Below are positions 39,253 to 48,527 of a stretch of DNA of 64,000 bases, in pieces. The position numbers and the translations under genes are program-made. How positions within the stretch are numbered: the stretch's first letter is position 1; each line of letters begins with the position of its first letter. The stretch is from CBDDFV01 sp965227335 (GTDB taxonomy: Bacteria; Planctomycetota; Phycisphaerae; Phycisphaerales; SM1A02), in NCBI GenBank assembly GCA_965227335.1, contig CBDDFV010000003.1, positions 1 through 64,000 on the forward strand, in the 5' to 3' direction. The notes under the pieces are model-generated. The model was not told the origin of the DNA. It worked only from the letters and a program-made list of their open reading frames with translations, and made no database searches.

Positions 39253-41123
39253 GCGTCGCCGTCCGTGTCGGCCTGACGCACGACGATCTCCCGGTCGACC
39301 CCCTCGATGGCGACGTCCTGACGCTGCCCGCCGGGCCAGATCACCGTCAGCCGCGCGGCGTCGGTCTCATCCCCGAGACCGAATGTCACGCTGGCGGGCG
39401 TCTGCGACAGGTAGCTCCGGCCCCGCGTCACGCACCGGCGCTGCACGACGCCGTCGGCCTCGAGTTCGATCCAGGCCCCGATCCCCTCCCGGTTCGCCCG
39501 CACGCCTTCGAGCCGCACCCGCAGCCAGTGATGGCCGAGGGTCTCAGCCGCCGCGTTGCGAAGCAGCAGGGGGGCGTCGCCGGTCTGGGTGAGCAGGACG
39601 TCGAGGTCGCCGTCGCCGTCGATGTCCGCGTGGGCGGCGCCGCGCCCGACGATCGGCGTCGCGAGGTCGCCGATCGTCTCCGCCGGCGCCTCCGCGAATG
39701 CGGACCGCGCCTCCGGGCCGCGATTCCAGAACAACTGCGTCGGCTGTCGGTAGGTCTGGCTGGGATCGACCTGGGCGATCGTGTCCTCGAGATGACCGTT
39801 CGCCTGCAGCAGGTCGGGCCGGCCGTCGAGGTCGTAGTCGAAGAAGAAGACGCCGAAGGACAGCCGCTGCCGACTCGGCGACCCGACGCCCTCGCCGATC
39901 GCCTCGTCCGTCCACAACTGCCCGTCCGTACTCACGTAGAACGACGTCATCTCGCGGGCGAAGTTGCCGATCGCGACGGCCATCGTCTCGTCGTTGCGAT
40001 ACGTCGCGGCGTCGATGCCCATGGCCGCGGTGGCGACGCCGGTGTTCGCAACCGCGAGGCCCGACGACGCCCCGAGTTCTTCGAAGCCGCCTTCGCCGGT
40101 GTTGCGGAAGAAGAAATTCTCGACGGTGTCGTTGGCGACGAGCAGGTCGGTCCAGCCGTCGTGATCCACGTCCGCCGCGAGAACCGCGAGCGCCTTGCCC
40201 ATGGGTTCGCCGCTGAACCGGTTGGCCACCTGCACCCCGGCCTCCGCGGAGACGTCCTCGAATACGCCGTCGCCGACGTTTCGGTGCAGCCGGGAGTTCG
40301 TGCCGCGATACTGGTTGGGCGGACCGTACGCGCGATCGACGCCGTTCATGGTGAAGCCGAGGTCGATGTCGATGTCGCGCGACCATTCGATGTAGGTGCA
40401 CACGAACAGATCGAGCCGGCCGTCGTTGTCATAATCGAGAAACGTCGCGGACGAGCTCCACGCATCGTCCGGTCCGCCCAGCCCGCTTGTCTCCGTGACG
40501 TCAACGAACACGCCGTCGTCGTTGCGGTACATCCGATCTCGTCCGAGGCAGGCGATGAACAGGTCGGGATCGCCGTCATTGTCGACGTCGCCGACTGCGG
40601 GGCCGAAGCCGTACATGACATCGTCGAGGCCCGCCTCGATCGTGACGTCCTCGAAGCGTCCGGTTCCATCGTTGCGATACAGGCCTGAACGCGTGCGAGC
40701 CGACGCGTCGTCGTGCGGCCACGGCCGGCCGTTGACGAGCAGGAGGTCCTCGTCGCCGTCGCCGTCGTAGTCGAAGAACGCGCAGCCGCCGCCCATCGTC
40801 TCCGGCAGCAGTTTCTCGCCGCGGGCCCCGCTCTCGTGAACGAAGTCGATTCCCGCCGCCGCGGTGATGTCCTCGAACGGCAGCACCGGGAAAGGAATCT
40901 CCGTCGTCACCAGCGGCGCGGGAGGATCGGGATCCTTCTCGACGATCACTTCCTCCGGAGCGTCGCTCCGATTGAAGTACAGCACGCCGCCGACGATCAC
41001 GCCCAGCCCGACGAAGACCGCCACCGACCACCAGAACGCCTTCGCGATGATCGTGTCGTCCTCGCGCGCCAGTTCATCGTCCGGCGTCACTGGCTCGGGA
41101 CCACGGATGGGGGGCTCGGTCAT
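39249..41123 (-). CDS. CRTAC1-family protein with N-terminal membrane anchor
   Basis: A 624-residue protein whose ATG overlaps the stop of the membrane cytochrome gene (ATGA). The N-terminus is cytoplasmic and acidic, then one transmembrane helix (AFWWSVAVFVGLGVIVGGVL, ~29-48). VCBS/FG-GAP repeats fill ~80-510 (DYDGDGDEDLLL, DVDNDGDPDLFI, DYDNDGRLDLFV, DVDHDGWTDLLV, DYDLDGRPDLLQ, DIDGDGDLDVLL) and the ASPIC/UnbV domain the last ~95 residues (RRCVTRGRSYLSQTP; LTVIWPGGQRQDVAIEG). The propeller should be periplasmic. Because it is coupled to a membrane multiheme cytochrome, a role in that electron-transfer complex is a reasonable inference. Confidence 0.92.
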   Translation of the reverse strand: MTEPPIRGPEPVTPDDELAREDDTIIAKAFWWSVAVFVGLGVIVGGVLYFNRSDAPEEVIVEKDPDPPAPLVTTEIPFPVLPFEDITAAAGIDFVHESGARGEKLLPETMGGGCAFFDYDGDGDEDLLLVNGRPWPHDDASARTRSGLYRNDGTGRFEDVTIEAGLDDVMYGFGPAVGDVDNDGDPDLFIACLGRDRMYRNDDGVFVDVTETSGLGGPDDAWSSSATFLDYDNDGRLDLFVCTYIEWSRDIDIDLGFTMNGVDRAYGPPNQYRGTNSRLHRNVGDGVFEDVSAEAGVQVANRFSGEPMGKALAVLAADVDHDGWTDLLVANDTVENFFFRNTGEGGFEELGASSGLAVANTGVATAAMGIDAATYRNDETMAVAIGNFAREMTSFYVSTDGQLWTDEAIGEGVGSPSRQRLSFGVFFFDYDLDGRPDLLQANGHLEDTIAQVDPSQTYRQPTQLFWNRGPEARSAFAEAPAETIGDLATPIVGRGAAHADIDGDGDLDVLLTQTGDAPLLLRNAAAETLGHHWLRVRLEGVRANREGIGAWIELEADGVVQRRCVTRGRSYLSQTPASVTFGLGDETDAARLTVIWPGGQRQDVAIEGVDREIVVRQADTDGDA

Positions 41124-44005
41124 GGCGTCTCCAGTGACGGCGCGGCGGGCGCGTCCGGTTTGCGCAACGATATCGGCGCCGATCTGTCAGGTTCCCGGGC
41201 GGCGGATGCACCTGCCGACGTGCGGTCGCGGTGCAGATCGTAAATCACCACCGCCTCCGCGGCCCGGTCCGCCGCGGGGTATATCGATCGCGCCGCCGCC
41301 ACCGCAACGTCACGCGCGTTCTCGTCCGGTTTGTACCGCTCGTGCTCGGAAGCGTGGTGCTCCGCGTCATCCAGCGTGCCGAGATCAACGTAGATCTGAC
41401 GCAACCCGTAGTGCGCGGCGAGGTTCTCGGGGTCCAGCCGCAATGTCTGGTGGAACCAGTCCGCCGCCGTCTGAAGCAGTTCGGTCCGCGTCGTGCGCCG
41501 CGCGGCGCCGCGCTCCTGCTTCGCCCGTTCGTACACCGTGTCGCCGAGTTCGTTCAGGAGGCGGTAGTCGTTGGCGAAGTTGAAATTCCGTCCCGCCGCC
41601 TGGGCGAAACCGCCTTCGACAATCTGTTCAAACTTGCGAATCGCCTCGTCGAGCCGTCCGTTCTGCTTGTCGACAAGGGCGGAGAACCAGAGCAGTTGCC
41701 ATTCGTAGGGAGGCGGTTCGAACTCCGCCGCGCGACGAAGCGCGTCCGGCGCGGCCTGGGCGACCTGGCCGTTCTTGAGGAAGACGCGGGCGAGGTTGAT
41801 CGCGCCCTCCGGCCGCCCGAGCGCCTCCACCTGTCTGAAGGCCTCCTCGGCCTGACGGAGTTCGCCAAGCCGCTCCTTGCGGAACAGGCCGATGCCGTAG
41901 TCGTTCCACCGCTGCCACTCGGGGATGAGCGGGGTCGCATTCTCGAGGTCTTCCGCCGGCTGGCTGGCGACGGGGAAGGTGACCGAGTCGGCGGCGATGG
42001 TCACGATCGGCAGTTCGTTCACGAGGTCCGGATCGTCGTAGACGAGGGACATGTACTCCTGGTCGAACTTGCGATAGCGGAGCGCGACGTCGATGGTGAC
42101 GGGCTCGGTGATGTCCGCGGGCGGGGCGAGGCGATAGTGGACGACATCCGCCGCGCCGGGCGGGATCTGGTTGTTGTACAGCGCGGTGAAGATGTCCTGG
42201 GGGTTGCGTCGGTTGATGCGTCGGCCCTCGCGGTCGAGCACAAACGAGTTCACGTAATGCGCCCAGGGATCGACGGCTTTCGTCTGCGGGTCGAGGTCGC
42301 CGCTGCGTCCGATGATGCGGTCGCCGGAGCGGACGGTGACATCGAGCCAGAGTTCGTTGGAGTCGGCGGTGCCCTGGGTGAGCAGGTGGCCCAGTGTGAG
42401 CGTGCGGATGACGACGTCGACGAGGTAGGTTTCGCCGGGGACGATCGCAGGCACGTCCGGCCGGAGCGGCGCGGTGAGGGGGGCGTCGACGCGATTGCCG
42501 GCGCGAAGCCCGAAGATGTCGACGCGGGCGCAGTCCTCGAGGATCTTCCGGTGAGCCGCGATCGCGCGTTCCGGGTCCGGCATGTCCGCGAGGATCGGCA
42601 TCGCGGTATTCGCCCCGGGGAAGGTGTGGTCGTGAACCTTGAGCTGGCCGGAGTCGTCGAGGATCCGCCCCCCGAACGAGTCGGCCCCGGCCAGCACCGG
42701 CGGCATGTGGCACTCGTTGCAGTTCGGCTGGGCGACGGGCGGATAGTAGAAGCTCGAAACGCTGTGGCCCGACACGCCGCTCAGCCAGAAGGAATCATGG
42801 TGATTCTGGCCGCGCAGCCACTTGTAGTCATTGAGCGCAACCGGCAGATGCACCTTGTGACACGTCCCGCAGAACTCGGTGGTCTTGTGCAGCGGCTTGA
42901 GGAAGGTCTTCTTGTGGAAGGCGGGCTTCGCCTTGACGAGCTGGTGGTTCACCCACCGCAACGCCCGATTCTCGCTGAACGTGAACGGATAGTGCAGGGG
43001 CTCGTCGATCGTGTAGTCGCCGTTGCCGCGCGGGCTGTTCACATGGCTGATGGCGTGACACGAGGTGCAGGTGATGCCCGCGTTGCCCGCGGGATCGGAA
43101 GCGAGATCGAAATCGGGATCGTCGTACTTCGGATCGTCGAACGCACCGGAAAAGAGGACCACCGGGTCGTGGCACGCCGCGCAGAAACGGGACCCCTGCA
43201 CATCGCCGTCCCGTTCGTACATCGCCCGGCGCGTCTCCTGGACCGAGAAGACGTACGGCGGGTTGTTGAACGAACTGAAGCGGTGGACCGAGTTCGACCA
43301 CGCGGCGTGGACATCCGCGTGGCATTCGATGCAGTACTCGTCATTGTCGAGCACGTGTTCGGGAATGAAATCCCCGGAGACGGTGCGGGCGAGCGACGGC
43401 TGAAAGTACTCATCACCCGACGGATTGCCCGCGACGTTCCACTGCCGAGGGTCCATCGCCTGGAGACCGAGCATGGCCAGTGCGAAGACCGCCGCGACCG
43501 CCGCCCAGCTCACGCCGACCTTCCACTTGATTCGCCGGCCCGCGAGTCGATGCAGCACGAAGAGCCAGACGGCCGCGAGCGGGCTGATCACGTGCATCCA
43601 GTAGGCGATCGTCCGGACGGTCTGGTTGTTGACCACGATGAACCCGTCCAGCCGCAGCAGGACGTAGCCGGTGACCAGCAGCAGGATTGAAACCACGAAC
43701 AGGGCGTACCCGGCTCTCACCGCACGCCGGTTCGGCCTGTTTCGCGCGTTCCTGATGTGACCGATGCCGAACGCGATCACCGGAACCGTGATCAGGAGCC
43801 CCAGGCCCAGATGGACCAGCACCATCCAGAGATAGAAGTAGTTCTCATACGAGGCCCCTGACACCCACCCCGCGAAGGTGACCGACGCCATGTAGACCGA
43901 GTTCACGCCCAGGAGCGCGAACAGACCGAACACGATCCAGAGCAGGTACTTCAGACGCGGCCCGATGACCGGGACATAGCGACGACGGGGAGCCTCGTTC
44001 GACAT
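41120..44005 (-). CDS. Membrane multiheme cytochrome c with TPR domain
   Basis: A 961-residue protein. The ATG at 44005 is chosen because TTGAAT-17-TACTGT sits 7 nt upstream; a TTG at 44041 lies within the -35 box. Five membrane helices occupy ~20-183 and include several His (H65, H83, H138, H152) that could bind b-type heme or a quinone. Five CxxCH sites follow: CIECH (225-229), CAACH (275-279), CTSCH (313-317), CGTCH (379-383), CNECH (429-433), with extra His between. A beta-rich segment (~480-640) and a TPR domain (~655-900, RQAEEAFRQVEALGRPEGAI; LDEAIRKFEQIVEGGF) close it. The heme region is c554-like and recalls the dockerin-tagged cytochrome at 19927. It may take electrons from quinol to the periplasm. 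First gene of the cytochrome-CRTAC1-argR unit. Confidence 0.92.
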   Translation of the reverse strand: MSNEAPRRRYVPVIGPRLKYLLWIVFGLFALLGVNSVYMASVTFAGWVSGASYENYFYLWMVLVHLGLGLLITVPVIAFGIGHIRNARNRPNRRAVRAGYALFVVSILLLVTGYVLLRLDGFIVVNNQTVRTIAYWMHVISPLAAVWLFVLHRLAGRRIKWKVGVSWAAVAAVFALAMLGLQAMDPRQWNVAGNPSGDEYFQPSLARTVSGDFIPEHVLDNDEYCIECHADVHAAWSNSVHRFSSFNNPPYVFSVQETRRAMYERDGDVQGSRFCAACHDPVVLFSGAFDDPKYDDPDFDLASDPAGNAGITCTSCHAISHVNSPRGNGDYTIDEPLHYPFTFSENRALRWVNHQLVKAKPAFHKKTFLKPLHKTTEFCGTCHKVHLPVALNDYKWLRGQNHHDSFWLSGVSGHSVSSFYYPPVAQPNCNECHMPPVLAGADSFGGRILDDSGQLKVHDHTFPGANTAMPILADMPDPERAIAAHRKILEDCARVDIFGLRAGNRVDAPLTAPLRPDVPAIVPGETYLVDVVIRTLTLGHLLTQGTADSNELWLDVTVRSGDRIIGRSGDLDPQTKAVDPWAHYVNSFVLDREGRRINRRNPQDIFTALYNNQIPPGAADVVHYRLAPPADITEPVTIDVALRYRKFDQEYMSLVYDDPDLVNELPIVTIAADSVTFPVASQPAEDLENATPLIPEWQRWNDYGIGLFRKERLGELRQAEEAFRQVEALGRPEGAINLARVFLKNGQVAQAAPDALRRAAEFEPPPYEWQLLWFSALVDKQNGRLDEAIRKFEQIVEGGFAQAAGRNFNFANDYRLLNELGDTVYERAKQERGAARRTTRTELLQTAADWFHQTLRLDPENLAAHYGLRQIYVDLGTLDDAEHHASEHERYKPDENARDVAVAAARSIYPAADRAAEAVVIYDLHRDRTSAGASAAREPDRSAPISLRKPDAPAAPSLETP

Positions 44006-44012
44006 GGCCCAC

Positions 44013-44041
44013 ACAGTATGCGGCCAGAGCCGTCTATTCAA
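44013..44041 (-). promoter_or_regulatory. Promoter of the cytochrome-CRTAC1-argR operon
   Basis: On the minus strand TTGAAT (44041-44036), 17-nt spacer, TACTGT (44018-44013), then 7 nt to the ATG. Both boxes and the spacing fit sigma-70. The start codon falls at or near the transcript start, so translation is probably leaderless. Confidence 0.75.
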
Positions 44042-44090
44042 AGCCTATGCGGTAAATTCATGCATAGAACCATGATTATGCGGGGCGTTT

Positions 44091-47000
44091 TCATCGGGCG
44101 CGATATCGCCGATTGAGGTCATCGTGCGGCTCTGGGCGGTCGGTGGGATCAGCGTGGGCGGGAATCGGGGCGAGTGATTCGCCGGTCCGGGTGTAGAGGT
44201 CCATGTCCTTGCACCAGCCCGTGGTCTCGAGGACGAACCGACGCGTCCAGCCGTCCGGCAGCACGGGCAGGCCGGCCGCATCGAACCGGGCCTCGACCTC
44301 CTCGCCGGGGCCGAAGATGGCCAGAGCATCGTCCGTCGCGGCGATCAGCGACGTGACCTCGCCGAATGCGGTGTACGCACCGGGCAGGTGCCGCGTGTCC
44401 CAGAGCGGCACGCGTCGGTCGTAGTCGTAGTTCGGCCGTTTCTGCGGCCCGTCGATCCGCTCGGGGAACCCGACCCGTGCGCACGTCCCGCCGACAAGGT
44501 CCAGCCGGCGCGGCGAGATCTCGACGTCCGGCAGCGCGACGGCCGCGATCTCGATCCCGTCCCAGTAGATCTCCAGGGTCGTCGAGATCCGGAGGGCGTC
44601 GGTCCCGGCCGGGAGGTCCGGCAGCGGGACGCTCATCTCGCGCGGCATGCCGGCCGGGTAGCCGACCGTGGGGAGGATCGTTTGCCACACGCCGTCGGCG
44701 CCGCGGGCCTCGATCGTCGGCGGGAGGTACGGGGCGTTCGCCTGCCATGCCGCGAACATGGTCTGGGAATACGGGTACTCCACCCAGCCGTTTGCGATGA
44801 GCATGAGGTCGTCGCCGAGCGTGTCGAGCGGCGTATCGAACGTCAGCGTCAGGACGTGGGGCGTTGCGGTGCGTCCGAGGAAGCGACGGTCGAGGATCGC
44901 CTCGATCGGCGCGGCGACATCGTCGGTCCTGCGCAGCGACGCGGTCACGTCCTCGCCGCGATCATTGGTCGCAAGGGCCGGGCGGATCGTGGTGCGATAG
45001 AACCGCGTCTCGCCGGTCGGGGCGGGATCGCCCGTGCCCATGCGTTCGTCGAGCGTCATCCGCCAGCCGGGCGGGAGGTCGTAGGCGACAAGGCCGACGT
45101 GATCGAGGTAGCACGCCTCCTCCATCGGTTCGCCGATCTTGATCACGTATTCGTCGTCGTCCGTCGGCGCGAGGCTGCCGTCGGGCATGAGGAACCGCTC
45201 CCACGGGCGGGGCGTCACGTACTCCCCCGGCGCCAGCATGAAGCCGATCCCGCCCACGCCGAGCACATCGCTGACGTAGCCGTATTCCTCGCCGTTCCAC
45301 GCGAACACGACCGGACAACTCGAGACCTGGCGTTGGGTCTCCTCGATGACATGCATCTCCTCCGGGGCGAGGGCGAGTTCGGTCTGGAAGAGGCCGTCCG
45401 ACCAGTCGAGCGCGATGAAATCAAGTTCCGGCGCGCCGCCGAGGCCGATCGCGATCGGGACGAGGCTCTGCCCGGGCCCGCTGTCCGGACGGAAGGTCGA
45501 CGTGATCGTCCAGCGCGTGCCGACTCGCGCGGCGACCTCCGCGCCGATCCCTGACGCGTTCGAACGCATGCTCTTGGCGGGATCGATCATGCCGGTCAGA
45601 CGCAGGGTGACGAAGTCGAAGCGTCCCGGGCCGGGCGGATGAAGCAGGGGGCCGTCGTCGGCGAGCGCGACGGCGCTCGGGCCGCGCTCGTCGAGCGGGG
45701 CGAGACGCACCGGCGCGTCCCCGTCGATGAAGGACGCAGAGCCGTCCGCGTGTCGGAGCCCCTCGGCTGTGGCGAGGAGGTCGGTCACGCCATCGCCGTC
45801 CAGGTCGGCGGCCGCGAGCATCCCGGTCGGCGGCCCGGCGGCGGAGGCGACCCATGCGCCATCGGATCCGGGCGACCAGCGCCGCACGCCGTCGGGGCCG
45901 GCGGTGTGGAGTTCGGTCCAGCCGTCGGCGTCGAGGTCGGCGATCAGGGCGGCGGTGACGGGCGTACGCTCGATCGCGGCGAACCGCGGGTCGGTGCGAT
46001 ACGACCACGCGCGATCGTTCAGGTACACCTCATGGGGTGGAGCGGCGTTGAGGACGATGAGGTCCACGTCGCGATCGCCGTCGAGATCGCCGGTCACGAT
46101 GGCGCGGCCCTCCCCCGCGCCCGCCAGGCCCTGGTCCGCCGCGAGTCGTCGGAACGTCCCGTCGAGATTGTTGGAGAACAGTTCGTTCGGCCCGTCCGCG
46201 TTGACGACGAAGAGGTCGAGATCGCCGTCGTGGTCAGCGTCGATCGCCGCGCCGTCGACTGATCGGTATTCCCCGTCGGCGACATCGGCGTCGGCGGTGG
46301 CGTCGGTCCACCCGTCGGATCCGGCCATCCACAGTTGGTTCGGCCCGTTGCGCAGGAGGTAGACGTCCGTGGCGCCGTCATTGTCGACGTCGCCCCAGAG
46401 CGCGGTGTTGACCGCTTCGACGCGGGTGAGCGGATGGGCGAGATCGACGGCGAAGGTCAGATCATCCGCGGCGAGGACAACGGCGTTGGCCGTCGCGCCG
46501 TCCAGCGTCAGGCCGCCGGCGATGAAGACGTCGGTGCGGCCGTCGCCGTTGATGTCGACGAAGGTCGGGGTCCCTTCCGCCCGCCACGCGGCGCCGTCCG
46601 GGAGCGGGGCAAGCGGACGGGGGTCGTCGAAGATCGGTCCCGCCGGACGCGTCGGATCCGCCGCCGGTCGGCCGAGCGCGATCGTCTCCGCCTTGATTCC
46701 CATCTGCGTGTAGACGGTCTGCACGAGGTGCGCGCGGGGGTTCTGGCCGAGACGCTGGAACATCTCCAGCGCGGCCCGTCCCTCATCGGCGCGGCCGAGC
46801 CGCATCAGCGTCTGCCCGCGCCCGTTGTACGCGCTCTGGAAGTAGGGATCGAGTTCGATCGCCCGCTCGTAGAGCGCGAGCGCTGCTTCGAACTCGCCGC
46901 GCGAGAAGTGATCGAGCGCGACGAAGTACGCGGCGTAGGGATCGTTCGGATCCTGCTCCGCCACGAAGCGGAACTGCGCCGCCGCCTCATCCACCTGTCC

Positions 47001-47399
47001 CAGGTACCGAAGCAGGAAGCCGGACGTATACCGCGCCCGCAGGTGATCGGGCTCGACCGCCAGCACCTCTTCGAGAATCTCGAGCGCTCGTTCGTCATCG
47101 TTGGCGCCCGGCTGCTGGCGGTTGAGCGTGGCGATCGCCCAGTTGACCTTGACGTCGATCCAGTCCGGGTACTGCTCGACCAGCGACCCGAAGAGCTCCG
47201 CCGCCTCGGCGTACTCGTACTGGCCCATCAACGCCACGCCGCGATTGTTGGACGCGATCGCGGCGGCGTCCGTGAGGGGGTCCTGCGCGACGGGCGTCGG
47301 CGGGGCCGGCGGGGTTTTTGTCCGGCAGGCGGGCAGGGCGACGATCGCGCCGAGGAGCAGGGGGGCGAGAAGCAGAACCGGTGAGCGTCGGAACGTCAT
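44091..47399 (-). CDS. TPR + CRTAC1 fusion lipoprotein with large C-terminal extension
   Basis: A 1102-residue protein. The ATG at 47399-47397 overlaps the nitrilase stop and opens a lipoprotein leader (LLLGAIVALPAC; Cys ~25). Residues ~45-210 are TPR hairpins (YEYAEAAELFGSLVEQYPDW; FEAALALYERAIELDPYFQ). Residues ~260-560 hold VCBS/FG-GAP units (DINGDGRTDVFI, DVDNDGATDVYL, DADHDGDLDLFV, DLDGDGVTDLLA). ASPIC/UnbV-like sequence (SNASGIGAEVAARVG; LDFIALDWSDGLFQTEL) spans ~600-680. A ~420-residue region of unknown fold (EEYGYVSDVLGVGGIGFML; TSLIAATDDALAIFGPGEEV) makes up the rest. It joins in one chain the two modules that are separate coupled genes elsewhere in this window. Confidence 0.92.
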   Translation of the reverse strand: MTFRRSPVLLLAPLLLGAIVALPACRTKTPPAPPTPVAQDPLTDAAAIASNNRGVALMGQYEYAEAAELFGSLVEQYPDWIDVKVNWAIATLNRQQPGANDDERALEILEEVLAVEPDHLRARYTSGFLLRYLGQVDEAAAQFRFVAEQDPNDPYAAYFVALDHFSRGEFEAALALYERAIELDPYFQSAYNGRGQTLMRLGRADEGRAALEMFQRLGQNPRAHLVQTVYTQMGIKAETIALGRPAADPTRPAGPIFDDPRPLAPLPDGAAWRAEGTPTFVDINGDGRTDVFIAGGLTLDGATANAVVLAADDLTFAVDLAHPLTRVEAVNTALWGDVDNDGATDVYLLRNGPNQLWMAGSDGWTDATADADVADGEYRSVDGAAIDADHDGDLDLFVVNADGPNELFSNNLDGTFRRLAADQGLAGAGEGRAIVTGDLDGDRDVDLIVLNAAPPHEVYLNDRAWSYRTDPRFAAIERTPVTAALIADLDADGWTELHTAGPDGVRRWSPGSDGAWVASAAGPPTGMLAAADLDGDGVTDLLATAEGLRHADGSASFIDGDAPVRLAPLDERGPSAVALADDGPLLHPPGPGRFDFVTLRLTGMIDPAKSMRSNASGIGAEVAARVGTRWTITSTFRPDSGPGQSLVPIAIGLGGAPELDFIALDWSDGLFQTELALAPEEMHVIEETQRQVSSCPVVFAWNGEEYGYVSDVLGVGGIGFMLAPGEYVTPRPWERFLMPDGSLAPTDDDEYVIKIGEPMEEACYLDHVGLVAYDLPPGWRMTLDERMGTGDPAPTGETRFYRTTIRPALATNDRGEDVTASLRRTDDVAAPIEAILDRRFLGRTATPHVLTLTFDTPLDTLGDDLMLIANGWVEYPYSQTMFAAWQANAPYLPPTIEARGADGVWQTILPTVGYPAGMPREMSVPLPDLPAGTDALRISTTLEIYWDGIEIAAVALPDVEISPRRLDLVGGTCARVGFPERIDGPQKRPNYDYDRRVPLWDTRHLPGAYTAFGEVTSLIAATDDALAIFGPGEEVEARFDAAGLPVLPDGWTRRFVLETTGWCKDMDLYTRTGESLAPIPAHADPTDRPEPHDDLNRRYRAR

Positions 47400-48424
47400 G
47401 CGTCGGCGTCTCCCTGGTTGGAAGCGGGTCCGGGGTGGTCGGGCAGCGTCGCCTTGCCGTCGGCGATGCGTCGGTGGAGCTGTTCGAAGTCGATCGGCGC
47501 GCCGTCCGACGGCGCGAGTCGGGGCTGGTTCATGTAGGTGTGGATTTCGGTCCGCAGGTGGCCGCGCATGTCGTGCCCGCGTCGGCGCACGCGTTCGCCG
47601 CGCAGGGCGTCGACGTCGATCGGCGCGACGACGACCTTCTCGCCTTCGCCGGGATCGGCCTGGGCGAGGATGCGTCCGTCGTAGTCGACGACCATGCTGC
47701 CGCCGGGCCAGCTGAAGGGCGGGTACTTTTCGAGGTTGGCGCCCTGATTGGCGGCGACGACGAACGCGGTGTTCTCCGCGGCGCGGGCGCGGTTGAAGAG
47801 CGTCCACCAGTCCATCGGCGGCGTCGCGCCCCAGGGGTCCATGTAGGCGGAGACCCGCACGATGATCTCCGCCCCGTTGAACGCGATCTGCCGGATGGTT
47901 TCGGGAAAGAGCCAGTCGTAGCAGATGGCGCAGCCGATCCGTCCGATCGGGGTGTCGGCGACGGGAAAGGGGTCGTTCGGGTCGTCGGCGAGATCGTGCG
48001 GGCTCGTGTGGATCTCCCACGGGATCCACGGATTGACCTTGCGATACTTCGCAAGCACGCCCTCCGGTCCGACCAGGAGCGTGGTGTTGAACACCGCGTC
48101 AGGGTGATCGTCGTCCGCTTCGAGGAACGTCCCGGTCTGGATGTAGCAGCCGTATTCGCGGCAGAGATCCAGATACCGGTCGACATGCTCGTTGGGCACG
48201 GGGATCGCGAGCCGGTCGCGAAGCTTCTTCACCGTGTCGTAGATCGGCGCGGCGTGGGCGAACTCGGGGAACGCGAGCAGCCGCACGTCGAAGAACGGCT
48301 CGTATCCCGCCACCGTGTGGCGGACGATATCGCACATCCGTCGGGTGCGGTCCGCGATTTCGTCGCGTCGGGTCGGACAGGGAAACGCCGTCTGGCAGGC
48401 GGCGGCGTACGGCGGGGCGGTCAT
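47396..48424 (-). CDS. Carbon-nitrogen hydrolase (nitrilase superfamily)
   Basis: A 342-residue cytoplasmic enzyme with the Glu-Lys-Cys triad in place: E54 (LAFPEFAHAAP), K129 (KYRKVNPW), C168 (CAICYDWLFPE). It hydrolyses a C-N bond in an amide, nitrile or carbamoyl substrate. The sequence outline (CYDWLFPETIRQIAFNGAEI) is nearest to amidase or N-carbamoyl-type branches, but specificity cannot be read. There is no signal peptide, yet its stop overlaps the start of an exported TPR-CRTAC1 lipoprotein (ATGA), an odd pairing. A probable promoter lies about 60 nt upstream, divergent from the TPR gene at 48528. Confidence 0.92.
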   Translation of the reverse strand: MTAPPYAAACQTAFPCPTRRDEIADRTRRMCDIVRHTVAGYEPFFDVRLLAFPEFAHAAPIYDTVKKLRDRLAIPVPNEHVDRYLDLCREYGCYIQTGTFLEADDDHPDAVFNTTLLVGPEGVLAKYRKVNPWIPWEIHTSPHDLADDPNDPFPVADTPIGRIGCAICYDWLFPETIRQIAFNGAEIIVRVSAYMDPWGATPPMDWWTLFNRARAAENTAFVVAANQGANLEKYPPFSWPGGSMVVDYDGRILAQADPGEGEKVVVAPIDVDALRGERVRRRGHDMRGHLRTEIHTYMNQPRLAPSDGAPIDFEQLHRRIADGKATLPDHPGPASNQGDADA

Positions 48425-48481
48425 GGGGGCTCTCGATGATCCGGGTCCGGACGCCCGGCGAAGAAGTGAACGACTCGCGTG

Positions 48482-48509
48482 ATCATAGGCCTCTTGCGGC
48501 CCCGGTCAG
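48482..48509 (-). promoter_or_regulatory. Promoter candidate for the nitrilase operon
   Basis: On the minus strand CTGACC, 16-nt spacer, TATGAT (48487-48482). Predicted leader about 50 nt. It lies back to back with the TATGAT box of the divergent TPR gene. Confidence 0.5.
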
Positions 48510-48514
48510 TTCGA

Positions 48515-48520
48515 TATGAT
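48515..48520 (+). promoter_or_regulatory. -10 element (TATGAT) placed for a leaderless start
   Basis: TATGAT ends 7 nt before the ATG at 48528; TTGCGG lies 15 nt upstream as a short-spaced -35. The box contains the upstream in-frame ATG at 48516, which argues that 48528 is the start used. Confidence 0.5.
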
Positions 48521-48527
48521 CGACCGC

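Noticed and set aside
47400..48029. N-terminal extension of the TPR-CRTAC1 fusion protein
   Set aside because: Arg/Pro-rich, out of frame with the nitrilase gene it overlaps; the lipoprotein leader and coupled ATG at 47399 mark the start.
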